The notes beneath the pieces were generated by a model that saw nothing but the letters and a program-made list of their open reading frames with translations, searched no databases and had not been told where the DNA came from. 64,000 nt of DNA from Achromobacter piechaudii NBRC 102461 (lineage in GTDB: Bacteria > Pseudomonadota > Gammaproteobacteria > Burkholderiales > Burkholderiaceae_B). The stretch's first letter is position 1. Every line of letters begins with the position of its first letter. Of this stretch, positions 33,091 through 40,816 are shown one piece after another. The stretch is from positions 1 to 64,000 of the forward strand of contig NZ_BCTK01000015.1 of NCBI RefSeq assembly GCF_001571245.1, written 5' to 3'. The translations under genes were made by a program, and so were the position numbers.

Positions 33091-33194
33091 GTGAGGCTGT
33101 GCAGTGAAGCTGTGCAGTGAAGCTGTGCAGTGAAGCTGTGCAGTGAGGCTGTGCAGTGAAGCGGTGCAGGGAAGCGGTGCACTGAAGCCGCGCA
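33091..33194. repeat. 13-bp tandem repeat, 8 units
   Basis: Eight direct copies of a 13-mer with consensus GTGAAGCTGTGCA fill 104 bases. Units 2-4 are identical; units 1 and 5 differ by one base (GTGAGG), and units 6-8 have drifted (GCGGTGCA, GCCGCGCA). It lies between the convergent mlrC and ribE genes. There are no spacers, so it is not a CRISPR array. Confidence 0.97.
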
Positions 33195-33235
33195 GCGATG
33201 CAAAAACAGCAGCGCGGGGCAAGCCCCCGCGCGCC

Positions 33236-33940
33236 TTACTTCAGCTTGCCCTGCGGGCTGACGAAGTCTTCCAGGGTCAAGCCCTTTTCCTTCAGGATGG
33301 CTTCCAGCAAGGGTTGCAACTTGCCCAGGCTTTCCTGCACCGTTTCGCGCACGGTGTCGACCAGCACCTGCGTGCTGCGTTCGATTTCGATGTTGACGAA
33401 GTCGCCCACCTGCTTGTCTTCGAACACGGTCATGCGGCGGGTCTCGGGGATGAGCCACACCTCGAACCAGCCTTCGGACCGGTTCACCTCGGACACGGTC
33501 AGGCTGGCGCCGTTGATGGCGATGTAGCCCTTGGCGAACACGTACTTGCGAAACGCCTCGGGAATGCTGAACCGCATCAGCCGATTGGTGTCGGACGACT
33601 TCACCATCACGACTTCGGACGTGAAGTCCACGTGCCCCGACAGCGGATGCCCGCCGATCTCGGCCCCATCCTTCGCGGCGCGCTCGACGTTGGCGCGGCC
33701 GCCTTCGACGTAGCTGCCCAGCGTGGTGATCGCCAGGCTTTGCAGCATCACGTCGAACGTGGCCTGGTGGTCGGAAAGCAGCTCGGTGACGGTCAGGCAG
33801 ACGCCATCCGTCGATACGCTGGCGCCTACGGCCAGGTCAACACAGAAACCAGGGGGGAAATCCAGCGTGAAGGTGCGCAGGCCTTCGCGGTCCGCGATCT
33901 TCGCGATCGTCGCGGTGCCTTGAACAATACCGGTGAACAT
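33236..33940 (-). CDS. ribE: Riboflavin synthase alpha subunit
   Basis: A 234-residue protein with two tandem lumazine-binding barrels: MFTGIVQGTATI...VCLTVTELLSD and GGHPLSGHVDF...INGASLTVSEV, ending in an extra helix. It resembles the E. coli RibC/RibE type (MFTGIVQGTA). The enzyme dismutates two 6,7-dimethyl-8-ribityllumazine molecules into riboflavin. The C-terminal 30 residues are longer than in E. coli. It is not linked to ribD, ribBA or ribH, and no FMN riboswitch is visible upstream. Confidence 0.9.
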   Translation of the reverse strand: MFTGIVQGTATIAKIADREGLRTFTLDFPPGFCVDLAVGASVSTDGVCLTVTELLSDHQATFDVMLQSLAITTLGSYVEGGRANVERAAKDGAEIGGHPLSGHVDFTSEVVMVKSSDTNRLMRFSIPEAFRKYVFAKGYIAINGASLTVSEVNRSEGWFEVWLIPETRRMTVFEDKQVGDFVNIEIERSTQVLVDTVRETVQESLGKLQPLLEAILKEKGLTLEDFVSPQGKLK

Positions 33941-34051
33941 ACGGATCCTGAATACGGGGCGGCGGGCCCCAGAAGCAAAACATCAACGTTAACCGATATT
34001 TTGCCCGCCGCCGCCCCCTGCGCAGGCGGCTCGCGCCACCTGCTCAGGCCA

Positions 34052-35485
34052 TCAATGACGGATCGCGATGGTCTTCAACGTCGTGAAGCCGTACAGCGCT
34101 TCAAAGCCCTTTTCGCGGCCATAGCCCGATTGGCGCGAGCCGCCGAACGGCAGTTCCACGCCACCACCGGCGCCGTAGTTGTTGATGAAGACCTGGCCTG
34201 CGCGCAACTGGCGCGCCAGACGCATCTGACGCGCGCCATCGCGCGTCCAGACCCCGGCGACCAGGCCGTACAGCGTGCCGTTGGCGATTTCCAGCGCCTC
34301 TTGCTCGGTGTCGAACACCATGGCGGCCAGGACCGGGCCGAACACTTCTTCCTGCGCCAGGCGGCTGTTGGGCGGGACGTCGCGGAACAGCACCGGCGGC
34401 TGGTAGTAGCCCGCCTCGGGCGCGCCCTCTTTCAGCTTGCCACGGGCCGCCACCTTGAGCCCTTCGGCTTCGGCTTCGGCCAAAAAGCCGCGCACGCGAT
34501 CATGCTGGCGGCCGCTGATCAGCGGGCCCACGTCCAGGTCCTGTTCGGCGGGCCCGGTGACGGTTGCCGCGAAGGCGTCCGACAGGCGCTTCAACACCGA
34601 TTCGTACACGCCGCGCTGGATCAGCACGCGGCTGCCGGCCGAGCAGGTCTGCCCGGCGTTCTGGATGATGGCCGCCAGCAGCACCGGCATGGCGGCGTCC
34701 AGGTCGGCGTCATCGAAGACGATCTGGGGCGACTTGCCGCCCAGTTCCAGGGTGACCGGCACGTGGTTGTCGGCGGCGGCGTGAGCCACCATCTTGCCCG
34801 TCTGCGGCGAACCGGTGAACGAGATGTGGTCGATACCTGGGTGCGCCGACAGCGCGGCGCCGGCTTCGTGGCCGTAGCCGGTGACGATGTTCAGCGCGCC
34901 TGCGGGCAGGCCGACTTCCGCCGCGATCTCGGCCAGCTTCAGCAGCGACAGGCATGCGTCTTCGGCGGGCTTGACCACGCAGGCATTGCCCGCGGCCAGA
35001 GCCGCGCCGACGCTGCGGCCAAAAATCTGGAGCGGGTAATTCCAGGGCACGATGTGGCCCGTCACGCCATGCGCTTCGCGCACGGTCAGCACGGTGAAGC
35101 CCGGAGTGTAGGGAATGGTTTCGCCGTGCAGCTTGTCGACCGCGCCCGCGTAGAACTCGAAATAACGCGCAACGGCGGCCGCGTCGGCGCGGGCCTGCTT
35201 GATCGGCTTGCCCGTATCGGCGGATTCCAATTGCGCCAGTTCTTCCTGCCGATCCAGCAGCGCGAACGCAATCTTCATCAACAGGCGGCTGCGCGTGGCG
35301 GGCGCCATCTGGCCCCACTCGCCTTCGAACGCCTGGCGCGCCGCCTGCACGGCGCGGTCGACATCCGCCTCGCCCGAGCGCGCGATCGCCTCGAAGGGCT
35401 TGCCATCGGACGGGTTCACGACGGCAATGGTTTCACCGGTGGCAGAGGCCACCCACTGGTTGGCGATAAAGTTTTTCTGAGTCAC
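34052..35485 (-). CDS. NAD(P)-dependent aldehyde dehydrogenase
   Basis: A 477-residue aldehyde dehydrogenase. It has the catalytic Cys in NAGQTCSAGSR, the general base Glu in VTLELGGKSPQ, and the cofactor motifs VPWNYPLQ and FTGSPQTGK. The start is taken as the GTG at 35485 (MTQKNFIANQWV); upstream in-frame Met codons give an Arg-rich, unlikely extension. Subfamily resembles betaine/aminoaldehyde-type or vanillin-type enzymes, but the substrate is not evident. The neighbouring divergent GntR gene is the likely regulator. Confidence 0.88.
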   Translation of the reverse strand: MTQKNFIANQWVASATGETIAVVNPSDGKPFEAIARSGEADVDRAVQAARQAFEGEWGQMAPATRSRLLMKIAFALLDRQEELAQLESADTGKPIKQARADAAAVARYFEFYAGAVDKLHGETIPYTPGFTVLTVREAHGVTGHIVPWNYPLQIFGRSVGAALAAGNACVVKPAEDACLSLLKLAEIAAEVGLPAGALNIVTGYGHEAGAALSAHPGIDHISFTGSPQTGKMVAHAAADNHVPVTLELGGKSPQIVFDDADLDAAMPVLLAAIIQNAGQTCSAGSRVLIQRGVYESVLKRLSDAFAATVTGPAEQDLDVGPLISGRQHDRVRGFLAEAEAEGLKVAARGKLKEGAPEAGYYQPPVLFRDVPPNSRLAQEEVFGPVLAAMVFDTEQEALEIANGTLYGLVAGVWTRDGARQMRLARQLRAGQVFINNYGAGGGVELPFGGSRQSGYGREKGFEALYGFTTLKTIAIRH

Positions 35486-35915
35486 GGGGTGCGGAGTAAA
35501 GTAGCGGCCGAACGGCCTGTTGCGGAAAAGGCCCCGACGCGCGCGCAGCGCTCCACGCACGATGGAACGTGCGCGCAAGCGAAGGAGGTGCGGGAGCCCA
35601 TATTGGCGGTGATGCGTGTTGTCTCAAAGTGCAGCCACCGCGTTGTGCGGTCGGCCAGGCGTCGCCGGGATTCCGGTTGCGCCATCCGCGCGTCAACGGC
35701 GCGGGCGATGTGATTTCTTGCAAATTACGGGAGGCCGCCATAACTTGTCAATTGAATTGACAGCTTTCCGCCAAATCGTCGGAGTTTTTGGCATTAGGTA
35801 CGGGTAATCCCTGATATATCAGCCTCTTACCGCCCTGCACGGTTAACAGGGCGCAGCGGTTTTGTCATGGCGACTGACAAATGTCCGCTTTCTTCATGCT
35901 ATTAGGAGCGCGCCA
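35486..35915. promoter_or_regulatory. Divergent control region with two palindromes
   Basis: 430 bases between the aldehyde dehydrogenase and gntR starts, without a gene. They hold a perfect 17-bp palindrome TGTCAATTGAATTGACA (35746-35762) and a perfect 12-bp palindrome CTGATATATCAG (35811-35822). A TTGGCA at 35788-35793 is 17-18 bases before the second palindrome, so this site could overlap a -10. A GCCCTG/CAGGGC stem lies at 35832-35852. The sites are plausible GntR operators; that is inference. Confidence 0.55.
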
Positions 35916-36719
35916 ATGAGCGACGTGCGTGACCCGCAATTGGAATCCCTGCTGGAATCGGCTTCCCGCCCCCGCCCGGAATTGGACGTGCTGGCGGATG
36001 TTGCGTCCGGCCTGGGCTATGTGCGCGCCGAGCGCTTTGCGGAACGGGTCTATGAAAGCCTGTTCTACGCCATCGCCACCGGCAAAATCGCACCCGGCAA
36101 CAAGCTGCCGACGGAACTGGAGCTGGCGGCGCTGTTCGAGGTGTCCCGCCCTGTGGTCCGGCAGGCGCTGGACCGCCTGCGCGAAGACCAGTTGGTGGAC
36201 TCGATCCGAGGCTCCGGCACCTACGTGCGCGCCAAGCCCGACCTGATGGGCGGCATGCCCGCCGTGGATCCGGCGCGCCGCGTCGGCCATATCCTGGAAG
36301 GCCTGGAACTGCGCATGGTGATCGAACCCGAATGCGCATACCTGGCCGCACTACGCCGCAGCAACGACGATCTGCGCGACATGGATCGCATGCTGACCGG
36401 CTACGAAGAAGCCGACGCGTCGGGCGCCATCGCCCACCATTACGATTACGGTTTTCACCGCGCCATCGCCGCCGCCACCAGCAACCAGCGCTTCGTCCAG
36501 GTTCTGAAATCGTTGGAATACGACGTCAGCCACGCCGTCAACGTCATGCGCCACCTGGTCCACAGCGAACCCTGGAAGCGCACCCGAGCCGCAATCGACG
36601 AACACCGGCACATCTACCGCTTGATTCAAGAACAGGACGCCGACGGCGCGCGCAACGTGATGCGCGCGCATATCGAAAAGGCGAAGAGCCGGATGCTGAA
36701 CAGCGGGTCGGAGCATTGA
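35916..36719 (+). CDS. GntR-family regulator, FadR/FCD subfamily
   Basis: A 267-residue regulator. Residues about 40-110 form the winged helix (KLPTELELAALFEVSRPVVRQALDRLREDQLV, GSGTYV), and the C-terminal FCD all-helical domain contains the expected metal/ligand His residues (FHRAI, EHRHIY, RAHIEKA). TTAGGAG 7 bases before the ATG sets the start. FCD regulators usually sense carboxylic acids and repress catabolic genes; here the obvious target is the divergent aldehyde dehydrogenase. Confidence 0.9.
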   Translation: MSDVRDPQLESLLESASRPRPELDVLADVASGLGYVRAERFAERVYESLFYAIATGKIAPGNKLPTELELAALFEVSRPVVRQALDRLREDQLVDSIRGSGTYVRAKPDLMGGMPAVDPARRVGHILEGLELRMVIEPECAYLAALRRSNDDLRDMDRMLTGYEEADASGAIAHHYDYGFHRAIAAATSNQRFVQVLKSLEYDVSHAVNVMRHLVHSEPWKRTRAAIDEHRHIYRLIQEQDADGARNVMRAHIEKAKSRMLNSGSEH

Positions 36720-36893
36720 TCGAGGTGGACGAATTCCGGCGCGTGGCGCGCGGGCAGACCATCGCGCTTGCCGCTCAGGCCCCTGCGACGAGGCAGCCGC
36801 GTTACTGATTGGGCGGACCATCAGTCAGAGTCAGCGGCAACAAAGTTCGGCAGCACGGTTGCAAAGTGAAGGCGGATTGACCGCGTGATCCCA

Positions 36894-37634
36894 TCACAGA
36901 CCCAATTTGGATATTTCTGCCGCCGCCACTTTGAGCTTCCTTAGTGTTTCCAAAGACAGCTCTTCAGTAAAGTGAAACGGTTCTGGAGACCATTTGTGTT
37001 TATCAGGGCAGGCCATTTCGTCCCCATACCGAAAGAACTGATGCGGTTGCAGATCTTCGGACATCCGGCTGTACATTTTATCGAGCATGACATTGGATGC
37101 CTGGATACTATCAACGCTTGCACTTCTAAACAGAGCACCTGTCACGGTTCGCTCTTGCAATTGAACGGCGTTCACCCTGACCTTATGCAGCATTCCTTGC
37201 TGAGAAAGCAGCGCAACCAGGGCCTTCCAGCCATCGGTCCAATATTGCATGAATAGATCCGAGCCTGATGGTATTACCGTGTGGCCCGGAATCTCATTGG
37301 GCGCACCCGTCGCGGCGAATTCGTTGGTCAGTGTGCAGAATTTTCCCGGGGCAGTTTCCAACAGGTCGAAGCGCTCGTCTATAAGGTCTACAAGGAAAAC
37401 ATCTGTTTCCATGAGCGACAACAGGCTTTTAGTCGACTTGGCTATATCCAGTTGGACCAGGCGTTTCTGAAACGGAGACGACAGCTTTTCGCTGAAATGG
37501 TCGGCGAAAGGCGGTTGGGCGAACACGCTTCCAATCGACGTTCTGGCGATGTAATCCACAAGAGTGAATTCTTCTTTTGTGGCTAAATCGAGAGCGTCTC
37601 TAGATACACAACTTCCCAGAATAAAAACTTTCAT
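36894..37634 (-). CDS. DUF6270-like protein
   Basis: A 246-residue protein starting MKVFILGSCVSRDALDLA, with VDYIARTSIGSVFAQPP and VFLVDLIDERFDLLE. This N-terminal GSCVSRD pattern is that of DUF6270 proteins, which often occur in capsule or polysaccharide loci and may have an SGNH-like fold with the Ser as nucleophile. Codon use is visibly AT-richer than the neighbouring genes, suggesting transfer. Together with the gene 2 bases upstream it forms a two-gene unit. Family name is recognised with moderate certainty; function unknown. Confidence 0.65.
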   Translation of the reverse strand: MKVFILGSCVSRDALDLATKEEFTLVDYIARTSIGSVFAQPPFADHFSEKLSSPFQKRLVQLDIAKSTKSLLSLMETDVFLVDLIDERFDLLETAPGKFCTLTNEFAATGAPNEIPGHTVIPSGSDLFMQYWTDGWKALVALLSQQGMLHKVRVNAVQLQERTVTGALFRSASVDSIQASNVMLDKMYSRMSEDLQPHQFFRYGDEMACPDKHKWSPEPFHFTEELSLETLRKLKVAAAEISKLGL

Positions 37635-37636
37635 GT

Positions 37637-38656
37637 CTATTTTTTGGAAACAGCCGAAAGATATATTTTTTCGGCAGCAGAAAAGCCCGAAGTCTGAATT
37701 TCAGCGTTATTAGCTTTTACCTCTGGCCAGATTTTCTTTAGCGCCTGGGCCCCATGCATCACCGATTCGTCTCTCGTAAGTTCTGCCAAGCTTTCGGCCA
37801 GAAGCATCGCTCTTTCCTGGCCGTAGTCCGGATACACCGGCATCTCCACACAATAAGAGAAATACCTGTTGTCGTAGACTTGGCTTTCAAGCAATGACCC
37901 CATCAGCCGCGTAGACTCGGCAATGGCATCGTCGTAAAAATCCTGCTTTGTCATTTCCCGAAAGCGCATGAGTGTGAACAGTGCGTGGATGTGGCCATTG
38001 AACACGCGAGCCAGATTCCACTTGCCATTTTTCATGTAATCACACCAGGCAATACTTTCAAGCTCACTTTGGAATACGTACTCATGCAGCCACATGCCTT
38101 CTTCAACTTGGCTACACAAGGGCACTGGCGCATCAACGTCCACTGAAGTCATCAAGAGCCGATCCGCCAACAGCAGATATCGTTCCTCTCGCGTTGCTTC
38201 GTACAGATAAAGAAGGCCATGCGCAGTGACGTTGTTCATGAACGCACCATAGAAGGCGGGCTGCATGTACACCCAAAGATACTTGCATTGGAAATCATTC
38301 CGAACGTACCGGTATTGACCCATGCTCTCAATGTGAGGTGCAACGATTGACATTAGATAGTCAGCCATTTTCCGCATGGTGTCGCTCAAACCGTGCACCC
38401 GTACATAGCCCAGAACGGCGCTACAGTTTTTGGAAAAACGCCAAGGGCTGAATGCTTGGTTGTACTTTGTGAGGTAAAGCTCATCCCAACCGAATCGAGG
38501 TGCATCTGAACCTTCGACGTTCCATCCATCAGGGGAAGGCGGAAAAAGCATGTTCGCAAAGTCTATTTTTTCTATGGTCATAGCGTGTTCGAGGTGCAGA
38601 ACATTCCAATCAACTATTTCGAGCTGCGGACGGAATGGGGGGACTACAACAGGCAT
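37637..38656 (-). CDS. D-glucuronyl C5-epimerase-like protein
   Basis: A 339-residue protein that looks like the (alpha/alpha)-barrel of glucuronyl C5-epimerase C-terminal domains: NNVTAHGLLYLYEATREERY, the EEGMWLHEYVF segment, VFNGHIHALFTLMRF, and a later YDNRYFSYCVEM. Enzymes of this family invert uronic acids in heparosan-like or alginate-like chains. No signal peptide is visible, so it would act in the cytoplasm, perhaps on a lipid-linked intermediate. The low GC content matches the neighbouring DUF6270 gene and contrasts with the surroundings. No glycosyltransferase or export gene lies nearby. The start could also be a Met 25 codons downstream (MTIEKIDF). Confidence 0.55.
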   Translation of the reverse strand: MPVVVPPFRPQLEIVDWNVLHLEHAMTIEKIDFANMLFPPSPDGWNVEGSDAPRFGWDELYLTKYNQAFSPWRFSKNCSAVLGYVRVHGLSDTMRKMADYLMSIVAPHIESMGQYRYVRNDFQCKYLWVYMQPAFYGAFMNNVTAHGLLYLYEATREERYLLLADRLLMTSVDVDAPVPLCSQVEEGMWLHEYVFQSELESIAWCDYMKNGKWNLARVFNGHIHALFTLMRFREMTKQDFYDDAIAESTRLMGSLLESQVYDNRYFSYCVEMPVYPDYGQERAMLLAESLAELTRDESVMHGAQALKKIWPEVKANNAEIQTSGFSAAEKIYLSAVSKK

Positions 38657-39110
38657 TAGTGCGTCGGAGTCGGCGTGTATCGGCGTGATGCTACCAAATT
38701 ACAGAATGCTCTGAAGTAGGACCTGAACAGGAACGGGCGCCTGAGGGTAGCGCCATGACATGAGTAGTTTGCAGGGAAGTCGCCAAGCAACTGCATGCCG
38801 AATGCAGGTAGCTAAACCCCATATTTTCCCTAAAGAGTGCGATGAGTCCGCGCACGGAAACGTGTTGGCCGGCCACCGCCCCGGAAAGGGCGGATGTGAC
38901 CGCGACCCGGCTTTCGAAGCCACGGTGCAAATTTCGCGCTATTGATCGCGGCGCTGATCCCGCACCGGAGAAGCCACACCCTGGCAGGCCCGATTTGAAC
39001 GTGACGTCTTCGCAACCGCATGGGTCACTTGCGCAGGTTTTCCCACCGACGCAAAACCAAGCGCGGCAATCATCGTTATTGTTTACGGCGTACCTGGCAG
39101 GCCTATCGGG
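38657..39110. other. Gene-free stretch next to the low-GC island
   Basis: 454 bases. All open frames here are short, lack ribosome sites and look random. The left part (to about 38830) keeps the lower GC content of the island; the right part returns to the general composition. A promoter for the two leftward island genes should be here but was not resolved. Confidence 0.4.
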
Positions 39111-39266
39111 TCAGTGCTTCGCCGGAAAATCCGCTGGCCAGCGCATGCGGCGCGGGGCTTCCGGCGTATCCCTATCCTGCGGCTTCCCAGGCGGTTTTTC
39201 CGGACGCGACGAGTCTTGAGCCTCGTCCGGCTTTTCGGGGGTCTTCTTCTTCTGGGTATCGCTCAT
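39111..39266 (-). CDS. Small charged hypothetical protein
   Basis: A 51-residue ORF beginning MSDTQKKKTPEKPDEAQDSS, preceded by GAGG 8-9 bases upstream. It is rich in Lys, Pro, Asp, Glu and Arg with no hydrophobic segment and is probably disordered. I do not recognise a family. The ribosome site and the non-random composition argue for a real gene, but the evidence is limited. Confidence 0.45.
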   Translation of the reverse strand: MSDTQKKKTPEKPDEAQDSSRPEKPPGKPQDRDTPEAPRRMRWPADFPAKH

Positions 39267-39704
39267 CTGTAAAACCTCGATGCAGTGATGTGTGCCTGAT
39301 AGCCGCTTGCGCCATCGTCGCATGGATTGAGCGCACTCCGCAGGCCCTTGCGGCCTAGTGCGACAGCAGGATGGCGAGCCCGACCACTATCAATACTCTT
39401 CCTAGCATCCAGCACCGCCTGGCCCAGCGCGACGGCGCGCCGCGCGCTGAGCTACCAGCAGGTCGCGTGCCTGAGCCGGATCGTCCCGAAACGCCGAGCC
39501 CACGCGAGGGCCCCGGCTGCGAACAGCATCCAGGCCGCTGCTCGAAAGATGCGAACAGAACGATGCAGCACGAGCAGGTATCATCTGGCCTTGTCCTCGG
39601 CGCCCGCCAACCACGCTCCGGATGCGTAGCCAGTGAGTCGCCAGACCGGGTTTTTGGAAGGCATCCCCCCCGAGAACCGCATAAACAAGCAATCTACAAC
39701 AATC
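39267..39704. other. Gene-free stretch upstream of xthA
   Basis: 438 bases without a supported gene. Two tiny hydrophobic frames on the minus strand (within about 39360-39580) are separated by a stop and may be the remains of a small membrane protein. The promoter of xthA should lie near the right end, where the sequence becomes AT-richer (39680-39704). Confidence 0.35.
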
Positions 39705-40487
39705 ATGAAATTAGCTACCTGGAACGTGAACTCCCTGAACGTGCGCCTGCCGCAGGTGCTGGATTGGCTGGCCGCCAATCCCGTTGATGTGCTGTGCATC
39801 CAGGAACTGAAGCTGACCGACGATAAATTTCCCGAGGCGGCTTTCAAGGAAGCGGGCTACCACGCGGTCTGGGCGGGGCAGAAAACCTATAACGGCGTGG
39901 CGATCGTGTCGCGCATGCCGGGCACGAAGATGGTGCGCAACATCCCCGGCCATGACGATCACCAGCAACGCGTCCTGGCGCTGACCTTTCCCAGCCCCGA
40001 AGGCGACGTGCGCGTCGTTTGCGCGTATTGCCCCAACGGGCAGTCGTTGGATTCCGAGAAATACCAGTACAAGCTGGCCTGGTTCGAAGCCATGCGCGAG
40101 TGGTTGGCCGAAGAAATCAAGCAGTACCCCAGGCTGGCGGTGCTCGGCGACTACAACGTCGCACCCGCCGATGAAGACGTGCACAACCCCGAGAAATGGG
40201 AAGGCCAGGTGCTGGTGTCCGAGCCCGAACGCGCCGCGCTGCGCGCCCTGCTGGACTTGGGCCTGACTGATTCGTTCCGCCTGTTCGAGCAGCCGGAAAA
40301 GTCGTTTTCGTGGTGGGACTACCGCCAATTCGCGTTCCGCCGCAATGCCGGCCTGCGCATCGACCACGTGCTGCTGTCGGCGCCGCTGGTCAAGCGCTGC
40401 GTCGCCTGCGTCATCGACAAAGAGCCGCGCCGCAACGAACAGCCGTCGGACCACGCTCCGGTGGTCGCCACCCTGGAATTTGCCTGA
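39705..40487 (+). CDS. xthA: Exodeoxyribonuclease III
   Basis: A 260-residue AP endonuclease/exonuclease of the XthA family. Motifs are MKLATWNVNSLNVR, CIQELKLTDDKFP (metal-binding Glu), GDYNVAPADEDVHNP and the C-terminal LRIDHVLLS plus PSDHAPVV with the catalytic His. It repairs abasic sites and 3' blocks in DNA. The start at 39705 gives the canonical N-terminus. Confidence 0.95.
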   Translation: MKLATWNVNSLNVRLPQVLDWLAANPVDVLCIQELKLTDDKFPEAAFKEAGYHAVWAGQKTYNGVAIVSRMPGTKMVRNIPGHDDHQQRVLALTFPSPEGDVRVVCAYCPNGQSLDSEKYQYKLAWFEAMREWLAEEIKQYPRLAVLGDYNVAPADEDVHNPEKWEGQVLVSEPERAALRALLDLGLTDSFRLFEQPEKSFSWWDYRQFAFRRNAGLRIDHVLLSAPLVKRCVACVIDKEPRRNEQPSDHAPVVATLEFA

Positions 40488-40509
40488 AAAAAATTTGCGA
40501 TGCGCCGTA

Positions 40510-40539
40510 TTGCGCGGCGCTTTATAGTTCAGGTATAGT
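40510..40539 (+). promoter_or_regulatory. Probable promoter of tRNA-Ala
   Basis: TTGCGC (40510-40515) and TATAGT (40534-40539) with an 18-base spacer; transcription would begin about 10 bases before the tRNA. Confidence 0.5.
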
Positions 40540-40556
40540 TTTGCTCTTGCTTGATT

Positions 40557-40632
<76 letters not shown>

Positions 40633-40645
40633 ATATTCCAGACGG

Positions 40646-40684
40646 AAAAGCCTTGGACACTACAACGTGTTCCAAGGCTTTTTT
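40646..40684 (+). terminator. Rho-independent terminator after tRNA-Ala
   Basis: AAAAGCCTTGGACAC (40646-40660) pairs with the complementary arm at 40668-40684 with one bulged base, followed by a run of T residues (40679-40684). Confidence 0.93.
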
Positions 40685-40816
40685 GTTTTCCAAAACGCTT
40701 GGAACGACTGCGGTTTGGAACGACGGCGGCTTGGGACGACGGCAGTGCGCCCCAAGCCCCTCTGCCCTACCCGATGCGCCCGCCACCCACTGCGGGCATC
40801 GGCATCGGCATACACA

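Noticed and set aside
33091..33194. CRISPR-like array
   Set aside because: The copies are directly adjacent with no spacers and no cas genes are present.
33105..33458. Repetitive minus-strand peptide read through the 13-bp repeat (LHSFTAQ-like repeats)
   Set aside because: A 13-base unit shifts frame each copy, so the periodic peptide is an accident of an open frame; no ribosome site or start supports it.
33941..34051. FMN riboswitch in the ribE leader
   Set aside because: None of the conserved RFN blocks are present on the minus strand in this short region.
33143..35713. An 856-codon plus-strand frame through ribE and the aldehyde dehydrogenase
   Set aside because: Antisense to two recognised enzymes; composition is typical of a shadow frame.
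39360..39580. Small hydrophobic peptides on the minus strand upstream of xthA
   Set aside because: Frames of about 39 and 17 codons are separated by a stop and lack convincing ribosome sites; reported only as a possible remnant.
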